Assembly (NCBI RefSeq): GCF_003863335.1
Contig: NZ_RRAZ01000003.1
Coordinates: forward strand, 1 to 64,000
Origin: Falsigemmobacter faecalis
GTDB lineage: Bacteria; Pseudomonadota; Alphaproteobacteria; Rhodobacterales; Rhodobacteraceae
Direction: 5' to 3'
DNA length: 64,000 nt
Positions 37,627 to 46,058 of the stretch are shown piece after piece. How positions within the stretch are numbered: the first letter of the stretch is position 1; the number at the start of each line of letters is the position of its first letter. A model generated the notes under the pieces. That model had not been told where the DNA came from, ran no database searches, and worked only from the letters and a program-made list of their open reading frames with translations. The translations under genes and the position numbers were made by a program.

Positions 37627-38898
37627 TCAGCCGTCTTTCCGGAAGGCTGCGATGAAAAAGCCGTCCATGCCGCCCTCCTGCGCCATGTGATCGGGGCGCA
37701 GGCGCAGCCCGCCGCCCTTGGCATCCCAGGCACCGGGCCAGCCCGCAACGGCTTTCTGGTCGCGCTGCAGGTTTTTGTGCCGCGACAGCGCCGAAGCCAT
37801 CTGCTCTTCGCCCTCTTCCGGCAGCAGTGAGCAGGTGCAGAACACCAGCCGCCCGCCAGGTTTCAGCACGTAAACCGCCTGATCAATCATCTGCGCCTGC
37901 AGACGGCTCTGTGCTTTCAGATCCGCGGGATCTTTGATGAAAGGCAGCTCCGGGTGACGACGGATCGTGCCGGTGGCCGAGCAGGGCGCATCAAGCAGCA
38001 CCGCATCAAACTGGTTCGGAACGCCGTAGGCCAGGGCATCCGCCACCACCTGCTGCGCGCTCAGACCGGTGCGCGCCAGGTTCTCGGCCAGACGCTCCAT
38101 CCGTTTGGCCGACATATCGAGCGCGGTGACATCGGCCCCGGCTGCGGCCATCTGCATGGTCTTGCCACCAGGTGCCGCGCACATGTCGAGAACCTTCTCG
38201 CCAGGCTGCACATCCAGGATCTTTGCGGGCAGGGCGGCTGCGGTATCCTGCACCCACCATTCGCCTTCCGCAAAGCCCGGCAGAGCCGAGACCTGGGCCC
38301 CGGCGCTCAGCCGGATCGAGCCGGTGGACAGCAGATCGCCCTCCAGACGTTCCGCCAGTTCCGCCGCGCGGGCCGGATCTTTCGGGGTGATGTCGATCGG
38401 CGCGCCCGCCATATGCGCCTCTTCCATGGCGCGAACGGCAGCTTTGCCAAAGCGCTGCACCAGCGGCTGGCGCAGCCACGAAGGCAGGCGCTGCGGCTCA
38501 AACCGGAGGTTCGAAGAGGCCACTTTGCGCAGCACCGCATTGACGAAACCCGCCGCCTGAGCCGAGCGGTCATCGCCCCGCGCCAGGTTCACGGCCTCCG
38601 AGACGATGCCATGGGCATCCTTCGGGCGCAGCGACAGCTCCGTCGTGGCCAGACGCAGGATGTTCAGCACGAAAAGGCCGGGCCGGCGCTCTGCCTGGCG
38701 CGCGATCACCTCATCGCAGCTGTCGATGCGGCGCAGGGTGTCCAGCGCCAGCCGCTGGGCGCGGGCGCGATCCTGCGGCGACAGCTCTTTCAGCGGGTTC
38801 TCTGCATCCGACAGGATCTCAGCAATGGTCCGGCCTTTGGCGGTCACTTCCTGTAAAAGTACCACTGCGCCACGGCGGGCTGCCTGACCTTCTGCCAT
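37627..38898 (-). CDS. rsmB: 16S rRNA (cytosine-967-C5)-methyltransferase
   Basis: RsmB methylates C967 of 16S rRNA. The 423-residue protein has an N-terminal NusB-like helical domain (GIVSEAVNLARG.. AAGFVNAVLRKV) and the methyltransferase domain with MCAAPGGKTMQMA, DAPCSATGTIRRHPE and CTCSLLPEEGEEQ, where two catalytic cysteines lie. ATG 38898 has AAAGGATC upstream. The long frame to 39024 crosses the opposite-strand DUF1674 gene start and was not used. Confidence 0.96.
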   Translation of the reverse strand: MAEGQAARRGAVVLLQEVTAKGRTIAEILSDAENPLKELSPQDRARAQRLALDTLRRIDSCDEVIARQAERRPGLFVLNILRLATTELSLRPKDAHGIVSEAVNLARGDDRSAQAAGFVNAVLRKVASSNLRFEPQRLPSWLRQPLVQRFGKAAVRAMEEAHMAGAPIDITPKDPARAAELAERLEGDLLSTGSIRLSAGAQVSALPGFAEGEWWVQDTAAALPAKILDVQPGEKVLDMCAAPGGKTMQMAAAGADVTALDMSAKRMERLAENLARTGLSAQQVVADALAYGVPNQFDAVLLDAPCSATGTIRRHPELPFIKDPADLKAQSRLQAQMIDQAVYVLKPGGRLVFCTCSLLPEEGEEQMASALSRHKNLQRDQKAVAGWPGAWDAKGGGLRLRPDHMAQEGGMDGFFIAAFRKDG

Positions 38899-39010
38899 GT
38901 TCCTGATCCTTTCGTGAAACACACCTGGCCCGGCCGGTCTTTTCCCGGCAGGGTTTTGGCGCATATAACGCAGCAGACCCTTTAAGGAAATGTCTGAAAG
39001 GACGCGGCCC

Positions 39011-39202
39011 ATGAGCGACGACACCCAGGACGGCCCCCGCCCTGACCTTCCCCCCGCCGCGCAGCGTGCGCTGGCCGAAGCGGCTGAACGCCGCCGCCTG
39101 GCGCAGGATCTGAACCTGGCGCCTGAACTGGGCGGGCGCAGCGGACCCGAGCCCGTGCGCTACGGCGACTGGGAGAAAAAGGGCCTCGCCGTCGATTTTT
39201 AA
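39011..39202 (+). CDS. DUF1674 protein, SDHAF4-like
   Basis: This 63-residue protein ends GPEPVRYGDWEKKGLAVDF, the signature of DUF1674, the bacterial relatives of succinate dehydrogenase assembly factor 4. Eukaryotic SDHAF4 binds flavinylated SdhA. A comparable bacterial role is likely but unproven. ATG 39011 has AAAGGA at a good distance. ATG 38990 is in frame but very close to its purine-rich site. It is divergent from rsmB and ended by a strong terminator. Confidence 0.85.
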   Translation: MSDDTQDGPRPDLPPAAQRALAEAAERRRLAQDLNLAPELGGRSGPEPVRYGDWEKKGLAVDF

Positions 39203-39210
39203 GCTTTCAG

Positions 39211-39242
39211 ACGCGCCGGATTTCCGGCGCGTTTTTCTTTTG
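39211..39242 (+). terminator. Terminator after the DUF1674 gene
   Basis: ACGCGCCGG (39211-39219) pairs with CCGGCGCGT (39223-39231), followed by a T-rich tail to 39242. It lies 9 bp after the stop codon. Confidence 0.88.
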
Positions 39243-39296
39243 AATTTATTGGAGGGACGCCAGGATTTCTGCTCCGGCCTGCGTCTCAGTGGTATT

Positions 39297-39842
39297 ATGC
39301 GGATGGAAACAGCTGACAGTGACCTGGCTCTTGCGGCGGCAGCGGGTGACCGCGCGGCCTTCAGTGCGTTGATTTCACGTCATTACGACCGGATTCATGC
39401 CCTGTGCTGGCGGCTGACGGGCACAAAGGCAGAGGCCGAGGATCTGACCCAGGACGTCTGCATGGCCCTGCCGCGCAAGCTCTCGGGCTGGCGCGGTGAG
39501 GCAAAGTTTACGACCTGGCTCTACCGCGTGGTGGTCAATGCCGCCCATGACCGCCGCCGCCGTCAGGCGGTGCAGGCAAAGGCGGCGAGCGGCTGGGGCG
39601 ATTACGAACTCGCCCGCCAGGATGAGATCGCGACGGGCCGCGAGGCCGAGCGCTGGCTTTATGAGGCGATGCGCGCTTTGCCGGGCGATCTGCGCGACAC
39701 TGTGGCACTCCTCTTTGGCGAAGATCTGAGCCAGGCAGAGGCGGCAGAGGTGCTGGGCATTGGCGAGGGCACGGTGTCCTGGCGGATGTCTGAAGTGAAA
39801 AAACGGCTGCGCGACTTCGCGGCCCGGGAGGCGAAGGCATGA
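39297..39842 (+). CDS. ECF-family RNA polymerase sigma factor
   Basis: The 181-residue protein has sigma region 2 (AFSALISRHYDRIHALCWRLTGTKAEAEDLTQDVCMAL with FTTWLYRVVVNAAHDRRRR) and region 4 (ALPGDLRDTVALLFGEDLSQAEAAEVLGIGEGTVSWRMSEVKKRLRD). It should direct transcription of a small regulon. The start is uncertain: ATG 39297 or 39303. A GGAGGG at 39251 is too far from both but would fit an upstream TTG. It overlaps the VWA gene by 4 bp, so that protein is the likely regulator. Confidence 0.9.
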   Translation: MRMETADSDLALAAAAGDRAAFSALISRHYDRIHALCWRLTGTKAEAEDLTQDVCMALPRKLSGWRGEAKFTTWLYRVVVNAAHDRRRRQAVQAKAASGWGDYELARQDEIATGREAERWLYEAMRALPGDLRDTVALLFGEDLSQAEAAEVLGIGEGTVSWRMSEVKKRLRDFAAREAKA

Positions 39843-41770
39843 CAGAGCCCCGCGATGAAATGGACCGCCTGCGCGCTGCCCTGAAGGGGGCGGCCCCGCA
39901 GGCTGATGCCGCGCGGCGCGCCGAAATCCTGGCCCGCGCGATGGAGAATTTTGACGCCCTCGCCCAGGATCAGGCCGGGCGGCTGCGTCCTGAGAAGGAC
40001 CGCCCGCAGTGGGGCGGATTGTTCTCAGGAGTGAAAGATATGTTGAGCCGTCTGACCTCTCGTGCGGCGCTTGCAGCCACGACTTCCGTAGCGGTCCTGG
40101 CCCTGGGTGTGACGCTTGTGACCCTGCCGCAGCAGCCCCGGCCCGGTGCCGTTGCGCTGCCTGAGGCCGTGCCTGTCCCGGAGGCTGCCGCTCCGATGGC
40201 GGCGCAAAGCGAGATCAGCAACGCCGATGCCATGGCCCTGCCGGCCCCCATTTCGCCCGCGCCGAAGATGGCGAACGGGGGAGGGGCCGCGCCTTCGATG
40301 CACCGCATGGCGCGGCCTGCGGCGGGGGCGGCGGCGCAGATGTCTGACGTGGCAGCCCTGCCGCCTGCGGGCTCGGACCGCTTTGCGGAATTTGAGAGCG
40401 CAGGCGTGAAGGTGACGGCGGAAGAGCCGGTCTCGACCTTCTCGGTGGATGTCGACACTGCCTCCTGGTCCTGGATCCGGCGCAGCCTGCGCGGCGGGCA
40501 GATGCCGGATCCGGCCGCGGTGCGGGTTGAGGAAATGGTGAATTATTTCCCCTATGACTACGCGGCCCCGGCGGCAGAGGCGCCTGAGCCCTTCAGTCTG
40601 ACTATCGCGCGTTTCGCCAGCCCCTGGGCGGAGGGGAAAGACCTGGTGCGCATTGGTCTGCAGGGAAAACTGCCGCCGCTGGCGGAGCGCCCGGCGCTGA
40701 ATCTGGTGTTTCTGGTCGATACCTCCGGCTCGATGGAGGGAGAGGACCGTCTGGGGCTTTTGAAAACCTCGCTCTCGCTGCTGCTGGGGCAGCTTCGGCC
40801 GGAAGATCAGGTGGCGATCGTGGCCTATGCCGGATCGGCGGGAGAGGTTCTGCCGCCCACCTCTGCGGCGGAGCGCGGGAAGATCCTCGATGCGCTTGGC
40901 GCTTTGCAGGCCGGTGGCAGCACTGCGGGGGGGGAGGGGCTGGAGCTTGCGTATCGCCTGGCGGGGCAGATGGCGGGTGACGGGCGGACAGGGCGGGTGC
41001 TTCTGGCCACGGACGGCGATTTTAATGTCGGCATCTCTGATCCCGAGGCGCTGAAGACCTATATTAGCGCGAAGCGGGACTCGGGGATTGCGCTGTCGGT
41101 TCTGGGCTTTGGGCGCGGCAATTTCGATGATGCGCTGATGCAGGCGCTGGCGCAGAACGGCAATGGCCAGGCCGCCTATATCGACAGCGCGGAAGAGGCC
41201 CGCAAAGTCCTGGCGGACCAGGCGGCGGGGGCGCTGTTTACCATCGCGGGGGATGTGAAGATCCAGGTCGAATGGAACCCGGCCCAGGTGGCTGAATACC
41301 GGCTGATTGGCTATGAGACCCGGGCCCTCGCCCGCGTGGATTTTGCCGATGACAAAGTGGATGCCGGGGATATTGGCGCGGGTCATCAGGTGACGGCGCT
41401 TTATGAGATCACCCCGGTGGGCAGTGCCGCGCGGCTGAGTGAGCCGCTGCGCTATGGGCGCGAGACCCTGGGCGGGGCGGCGGAGGAGGCGGGCTGGCTG
41501 AAGCTGCGCTATAAGGCACCGGGCGAGACGGTGAGCCGGTTGATTGAGCGGGCGGTGCCGATGCTTTCAGCAGAGCCGGACCCGGATGCCCGCTTTGCGG
41601 CGGCTGTGGCGGGCTTTGGTCAGCTGCTGAGCGGCAGTCGGTTTTTGGGGGCCTGGGGCTACCAGGATGCGGTGGCGCTGGCAGAGGGCGCCAAGGGCGA
41701 GGACCGCTTTGGGTACCGCGCGGCGGCGGTGGAGCTGATGCGGCTGGCGGAGGCCCTGGGGAAAAAGTGA
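39839..41770 (+). CDS. Membrane-anchored VWA-domain protein (YfbK-like)
   Basis: The 643-residue protein has a cytoplasmic N-terminal part of about 72 residues, one membrane helix (about 75-96), an Ala/Pro linker, a YfbK-type N-terminal domain (STFSVDVDTASWSWIRRSLRGGQMPDPAAVRVEEMVNYFPYDY) and a VWA domain with the metal motif VDTSGSM near residue 295. A DUF3520-type C-terminus follows. Translational coupling to the ECF sigma gene suggests the N-terminal cytoplasmic part might hold the sigma factor, with the VWA domain outside. That is inference. No zinc anti-sigma HxxxCxxC is visible. Confidence 0.88.
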   Translation: MTEPRDEMDRLRAALKGAAPQADAARRAEILARAMENFDALAQDQAGRLRPEKDRPQWGGLFSGVKDMLSRLTSRAALAATTSVAVLALGVTLVTLPQQPRPGAVALPEAVPVPEAAAPMAAQSEISNADAMALPAPISPAPKMANGGGAAPSMHRMARPAAGAAAQMSDVAALPPAGSDRFAEFESAGVKVTAEEPVSTFSVDVDTASWSWIRRSLRGGQMPDPAAVRVEEMVNYFPYDYAAPAAEAPEPFSLTIARFASPWAEGKDLVRIGLQGKLPPLAERPALNLVFLVDTSGSMEGEDRLGLLKTSLSLLLGQLRPEDQVAIVAYAGSAGEVLPPTSAAERGKILDALGALQAGGSTAGGEGLELAYRLAGQMAGDGRTGRVLLATDGDFNVGISDPEALKTYISAKRDSGIALSVLGFGRGNFDDALMQALAQNGNGQAAYIDSAEEARKVLADQAAGALFTIAGDVKIQVEWNPAQVAEYRLIGYETRALARVDFADDKVDAGDIGAGHQVTALYEITPVGSAARLSEPLRYGRETLGGAAEEAGWLKLRYKAPGETVSRLIERAVPMLSAEPDPDARFAAAVAGFGQLLSGSRFLGAWGYQDAVALAEGAKGEDRFGYRAAAVELMRLAEALGKK

Positions 41771-41780
41771 AGGGGGACGC

Positions 41781-41823
41781 GGGGGCGCTGCCCCCGACCC
41801 CCGCCGAAGGGGGCAGCGCCCCC
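41781..41823. repeat. GC-rich REP-like palindrome
   Basis: GGGGGCGCTGCCCCC (41781-41795) and GGGGGCAGCGCCCCC (41809-41823) are perfect 15-bp complements, with a 13-nt loop. It lies right after the VWA gene. GC-rich extragenic palindromes of this kind are common in Rhodobacteraceae. Only one copy is seen in this window. It could protect the transcript's 3' end. Confidence 0.65.
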
Positions 41824-41845
41824 TTCGGGAACCCCCGAATACCAA

Positions 41846-41873
41846 AACGGGGCGCAGATCTCTGCGCCCCGTT
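41846..41873. terminator. Bidirectional terminator between VWA and Hsp20 genes
   Basis: AACGGGGCGCAGA (41846-41858) pairs perfectly with TCTGCGCCCCGTT (41861-41873) over a 2-nt turn. On the minus strand the stem runs into TTTTGG. It lies between the convergent VWA and small heat-shock genes. Confidence 0.7.
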
Positions 41874-41924
41874 GGTCATTTAAGCGGTCTGTTACGAGGC
41901 AGGCCGGTCGCGATGGAGGCGCTG

Positions 41925-42392
41925 TCAGATTTCGACAGGCTCAGCGGTGAGGACTTTGGTCTCCGCGCTGCGGGTGGTGGCGATCTCAATGCGGCGCGGT
42001 TTCAGCGCCTCGGGGGTTTCCCGCATCAGATCGATATGCAGCATGCCGTTTTCATGCAGAGCGCCGGTGACCTTCACATGATCGGCGAGCGCGAAGCGGC
42101 GCTCAAAGGCGCGGGTGGCGATGCCGCGGTGCAGATAGCTGCGCCCCTCAGGCTCAGCGCCTTTGCGGGCGGTGATATGCAGCGTGCTTTCCTTGACCTC
42201 AACCGAGAGCTCATCGGGCGAGAAGCCGGCGACAGCCACCGAGATGCGGTAAGCATTCTCAGCGGTTTTCTCAATGTTATAGGGCGGATAGCTGGTCACG
42301 CTATCTGCGCTCAGCGTGCGGTCCATCAGATCGGCGAGGCGGTCAAAGCCGACGGTGGCACGATAGAGCGGAGCAAAATCAATATTACGCAT
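41925..42392 (-). CDS. Small heat-shock protein (Hsp20/IbpA family)
   Basis: The 155-residue protein begins MRNIDFAPLYRATVGFDRLADLMD, typical of IbpA-like holdases, followed by the alpha-crystallin domain (YPPYNIEKTAENAYRISVAVAGFSPDELSVEVKESTLHITARK) and a C-terminal segment containing KPRRIEI. Hsp20 proteins bind unfolding proteins without ATP. ATG 42392 is 6 bp after GAGG, which decides against the two earlier ATGs. It is a single-gene unit with a terminator downstream. Confidence 0.95.
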   Translation of the reverse strand: MRNIDFAPLYRATVGFDRLADLMDRTLSADSVTSYPPYNIEKTAENAYRISVAVAGFSPDELSVEVKESTLHITARKGAEPEGRSYLHRGIATRAFERRFALADHVKVTGALHENGMLHIDLMRETPEALKPRRIEIATTRSAETKVLTAEPVEI

Positions 42393-42511
42393 GGTCATCC
42401 TCATTGAGCGATGTCAGAGTCAGATGCTCTCCCGATGATGGGCAGAGCGGTCACTGTCCGGACCCGTTGCGGCCTCCGGTGAGGATGATCTGGGAAGCCC
42501 CGGGGCGGGTT

Positions 42512-43300
42512 TCAAGAGGGCAGGTGCAGCGCGAGCAGCCTTGCGTGCAGGGCCGCGCCCGCCGCGAGAACGCCCGAGGGGATGCGGGCCTCGGGGGTGT
42601 TGAAGAGCAGCGGTGCGCCGCTGCCGCTGCTGGCGGTGCCGCCTGCGCGCCCGACGATCAGGCTGGCGGCGGCGATGTCCCACTCCCAGGTCGGGCGGAA
42701 GCTGGCCATGCTGTCATGGCGCCCCTCTGCCACGAGGCAGAGCCGATAGGCCAGCGAGGGGCGGAAGGCCCGGCGCACATCCGGCAGCCCGCCCGGCCAT
42801 TGTGCCGGGGTCAGGTTGGGGGTGGCGGTCAGCATGGTGGCGCCATCCGGCTCGCTGCGCTCTGAGGCGGTGATCGGCTGGCCGTTCATCAGGGCCGGGC
42901 CATGGGCATGGGCGGTATAGAGCCGCTCCAGCGCGGGCAGATAGACCGCCCCCGAGGTCATGCGGCCCTGGTGGCAGATCCCGGCGGCAATGGCGAAAGT
43001 GTCTTCGCCCTGGATGAAGCTGCGGGTGCCATCAATGGGATCGATGATGAAGCAGTCGTCACGGCTCAGGCGGTCGGGGGTATCGGCCGTCTCTTCAGAG
43101 AGCCAGCCATAATCGGGCCGCGCCGCGCGCAGCTTTGCGAGCAGCAGATCATTGACCGCGAGATCGGCCTCAGAGACCGGCCCTGCGTCGCCGGGTTTGT
43201 CGTAGAATTTCGGCTTATGCCGCCAGTAGCGCAAAGCGAGTTTCCCCGCTTCGCGCAAAGTGTCGCTGAGCAAAGAGAGATCTGCCTCAGGCCCCCGCAA
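42512..43300 (-). CDS. Inositol monophosphatase family protein (CysQ-like)
   Basis: The 262-residue protein has the lithium-sensitive phosphatase signature: SEE (LSEETAD), DPIDGTRSF and WEWDIAAASLIVGRAGG, all metal-binding. The closest named functions are 3'(2'),5'-bisphosphate nucleotidase (CysQ) and inositol-1-phosphatase. Sequence alone does not separate them. The start is a TTG at 43300 with GAGGGA upstream, overlapping the end of pmbA by 14 bp, so it is probably translated together with pmbA. Confidence 0.88.
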   Translation of the reverse strand: MRGPEADLSLLSDTLREAGKLALRYWRHKPKFYDKPGDAGPVSEADLAVNDLLLAKLRAARPDYGWLSEETADTPDRLSRDDCFIIDPIDGTRSFIQGEDTFAIAAGICHQGRMTSGAVYLPALERLYTAHAHGPALMNGQPITASERSEPDGATMLTATPNLTPAQWPGGLPDVRRAFRPSLAYRLCLVAEGRHDSMASFRPTWEWDIAAASLIVGRAGGTASSGSGAPLLFNTPEARIPSGVLAAGAALHARLLALHLPS

Positions 43301-44651
43301 GCGTCATTCCCTCAACCAGAAGGCTTGGCACCACAGCCGAAAGATGGCGTCGCGCGTCATTGGCCGGGATCAGGCGGCCCAGCATATCGATCAGATTTCC
43401 GGCGATGGTGCATTCATTGACCGGGCCGGTAATCTCACCGTTTTCAACCCAGTAGCCTGCGGCACCGCGCGAATAATCCCCCGTCGTCGGGTTGATGGTG
43501 GAGCCGATCATCGAGGTCACGATCAGCCCGGTGCCCATCTGACGGATCAGATCTTCGCGGCTCACACGGCCTTCCGTCAGGGTCATATTCCCGGCGCTGG
43601 GACCGGGCGGGCCACCGGTGCCGCGCGCGGCATTGGCGGTGCTTTCCATCCCCAGTTTGCGCGCGGTCGCAAGATCGAGGATCCAGCTTTCCAGCACACC
43701 GTCCCGCACAAAGGCGCGGCGCTGCGTGGCCAGACCCTCACCGTCAAAGGGGCGCGAGCCGGAGATCCGCGGGCGGAAGGGATCTTCAATCAGATCCATT
43801 CCCTTGGGCAGAACCTGCTGCCCGAGTTTATCACGCAGAAAGCTGGAGCCGCGGGCAATCGCGGTGCCATTGATCGCCGAGAGCAGATGCCCGATCAGCG
43901 AGCCGGAAATCCGCTCATCAAAAAGCACCGGATAGCGCCCGGTCGGCGGGCGCTTGGCCCCCGCACGGGCCAGAGTGCGCTCTGCCGCCAGCAGGCCGAT
44001 GCTTTCGGGCGAGGGAAGATCCGCCGCCCAGGCGCGGCTTTCGCCGGCATAATCGCGCTCCATCGAGGTGCCGGTGCCGGTGATCGCCACGCAGGAGATC
44101 GCGCGGCCCGTGCGGCCGTAACCCCCTGAAAATCCGTTGGTTGCGGCCATATGAAAGGCGCGGCGCGAATAGCTGGCCGAAGAGCTGTCGACCTGGGAAA
44201 TCCCGGCCACAGCCTGTGCCGCAGCCTCAGCCCGCAGGGCATCTTCCTGCAGCTCTGCCGCCGTGGGGGCAGAGGCCGGGTCGATCATCTGAAGGGCGGC
44301 CTGGTTCCAGTGACGGGCCAGCTGCGCGGGATCGGCGAGGCCAGCGGTCGGATCTTCGGGGGCTTCGCGCGCCATGGCGACGGCGCGCTCGGCCATGCCT
44401 GCGATCACATCATCGGAAATATCCGAGGCCGAAACCGAGGCCTGGCGGCGCCCGATCAGCACCCGAAGGCCGATGTCAAAGCCCTCGGCGCGTTCGGCCT
44501 GTTCCAGCTTGCCGCCGCGAACATCAATGGAGACGGCATCGCCTGCCACCGCCACGGCATCTGCCGTCTCTGCCCCGGCTTTGCGGGCGGCGTCGAGCAG
44601 GCGGGCGGTCAGCCCTTCGAGGGTGGCAGGGTCAAAGCGGTTGCCGGACAT
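43287..44651 (-). CDS. pmbA: TldE/PmbA metallopeptidase-complex subunit
   Basis: The 454-residue protein is a PmbA/TldE subunit, partner of TldD in a zinc protease that matures microcin B17 and degrades unfolded peptides. It has RGGKLEQAERAEGFDIGLRV, GSTINPTTGDYSRGAAGYWVENGEI and ECTIAGNL. PmbA lacks the zinc motif HExxxH, as here. tldD is not in the window. The CysQ-like gene follows with a 14-bp overlap. Confidence 0.95.
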   Translation of the reverse strand: MSGNRFDPATLEGLTARLLDAARKAGAETADAVAVAGDAVSIDVRGGKLEQAERAEGFDIGLRVLIGRRQASVSASDISDDVIAGMAERAVAMAREAPEDPTAGLADPAQLARHWNQAALQMIDPASAPTAAELQEDALRAEAAAQAVAGISQVDSSSASYSRRAFHMAATNGFSGGYGRTGRAISCVAITGTGTSMERDYAGESRAWAADLPSPESIGLLAAERTLARAGAKRPPTGRYPVLFDERISGSLIGHLLSAINGTAIARGSSFLRDKLGQQVLPKGMDLIEDPFRPRISGSRPFDGEGLATQRRAFVRDGVLESWILDLATARKLGMESTANAARGTGGPPGPSAGNMTLTEGRVSREDLIRQMGTGLIVTSMIGSTINPTTGDYSRGAAGYWVENGEITGPVNECTIAGNLIDMLGRLIPANDARRHLSAVVPSLLVEGMTLAGA

Positions 44652-44716
44652 GGGGCCGTCCTTTCACGTAAAAGCACCCCCGGCGTAGCGCGGGGGATGC
44701 TCTGAGGCAAGCGGGC

Positions 44717-45910
44717 TTACTGCATCGATTGTCCGTTGACGAGGAAGTCACCGGCTTCGGTGATCTCAAGGGTGCTGGTGAGCGAGCCGGGCTTCTCGCC
44801 GGCTTTTGAGAACATCGCGAGCATCATCTGAACGCCCATCATCTGATCGGCCGGGATCAGGCCGGTGGCGCTGAGGTTGTCCAGCAGCGCCTGGCTGTCG
44901 TTGATCGTCACCGTCAGAGTGCCGGATTTGAAGGCCTCATCGTCATCGGTGGCATTGGGGTTCAGCAGGGCCAGACCGCGCAGCAGCAGATCCGAGGCGC
45001 TGGGCTTGTCGCCCGCAGGACCCGCCTGAATGCCGTTCAGGTCGAGATCGAGTTTAATCTCAGAATCGGTCATGCCAAAGCTGCTGGAGGTTGAGCTGAA
45101 CCGCCCCTCCCCCTTGAAGGGCAGATCGGGCGAGGTGACATCCACCGTGAACTCCACAGCGCCGCTTTTGTTGTTCGACACCCCGTTCAGGCCGGACTTC
45201 AAAAGCGCGGTCAGATCGGTCTCAGCTGCCGCTTTCGGGGGCAGGCTGCCCTGGAAATCCGAGGCGATGTCTTTCACATCCAGCGTAAAGCTGCTGCGCT
45301 GATCGGCGCCGCCATCGGCTTTCAGCACCATCTTCATATCGGCGGCGATGAAGTTATAGCGCATCTGCTGCGCCTCACCGCTGCCGGTCAGGGTGAAATC
45401 CCCGGCAAGCCCGCTCAGGGTGCCGCTGGTGTTCACTGAGCCCGGGGTCTTTGCACCCCCTTCGGTGATCGGCATTTTCTGCGCGAACGACAGGCTGTCG
45501 GCTTTGATCTGATAGGCAGGCTCAGCGGCGGTGCCGGTTACGGTCATCAGATAGCCGGTCTGGCTGAGGGTGGTGGTGATGGTCTGGGTCTCATCCTCGA
45601 CCTTCACGGTGGTCTCGCTGAGCCAGTCGGGAGAGGTGGTGACTTCCACCGCCCCACCGGTTTCCCGCAGCACCATCTCGGGCACGCGGTTGATGATCTT
45701 CACATCGTCAGCCGACATGTTGAAGGTCACATCCTTCGCCACCAGCCGGTCACCGCTGCGCACCAGATCCCCGGCCGCCAGCTCATAGCCCATATCCGCG
45801 CTGACCGCCTGCCAGTTCTTCCACAGCTCATCGGCACTGATCTGTGCAAAAGCCGGAGCAGAGAGGAGAACGAAAGCACCGGTAAACACACTCTGACGCA
45901 TTAAGGACAT
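44717..45910 (-). CDS. DUF2125-like exported protein
   Basis: The 397-residue protein has a signal peptide (MRQSVFTGAFVLLSAPAFA) and a mature part of beta-rich repeats with Thr, Ser and Asp, ending FLVNGQSMQ. The overall layout fits DUF2125, an alphaproteobacterial family of unknown function likely to be in the envelope. No catalytic motif is evident. It stands alone, 65 bp after pmbA's start on the same strand. Confidence 0.75.
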   Translation of the reverse strand: MSLMRQSVFTGAFVLLSAPAFAQISADELWKNWQAVSADMGYELAAGDLVRSGDRLVAKDVTFNMSADDVKIINRVPEMVLRETGGAVEVTTSPDWLSETTVKVEDETQTITTTLSQTGYLMTVTGTAAEPAYQIKADSLSFAQKMPITEGGAKTPGSVNTSGTLSGLAGDFTLTGSGEAQQMRYNFIAADMKMVLKADGGADQRSSFTLDVKDIASDFQGSLPPKAAAETDLTALLKSGLNGVSNNKSGAVEFTVDVTSPDLPFKGEGRFSSTSSSFGMTDSEIKLDLDLNGIQAGPAGDKPSASDLLLRGLALLNPNATDDDEAFKSGTLTVTINDSQALLDNLSATGLIPADQMMGVQMMLAMFSKAGEKPGSLTSTLEITEAGDFLVNGQSMQ

Positions 45911-46058
45911 TCTGAAACCTTTCAGGCCACTGGGGGCAATTTTCCGGCGAAATCATTTCAGCCGCCCCGGCAGCGGTCAAGCCTTTCGGCTTTTGCTTGC
46001 GGCGGGGCGGCAGGGCTGCCTAACCTTGGCAGCAAAGCGACAGCAGGGAATAAAGACG

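Noticed and set aside
38909-38922. Half parS-like sequence TTTCGTGAAACA near the rsmB start
   Set aside because: Only one arm fits the consensus, so ParB binding is unlikely.
44660-44675. CTTTCACGTAAAAG near the pmbA start
   Set aside because: Resembles the parS centre but both arms are wrong.
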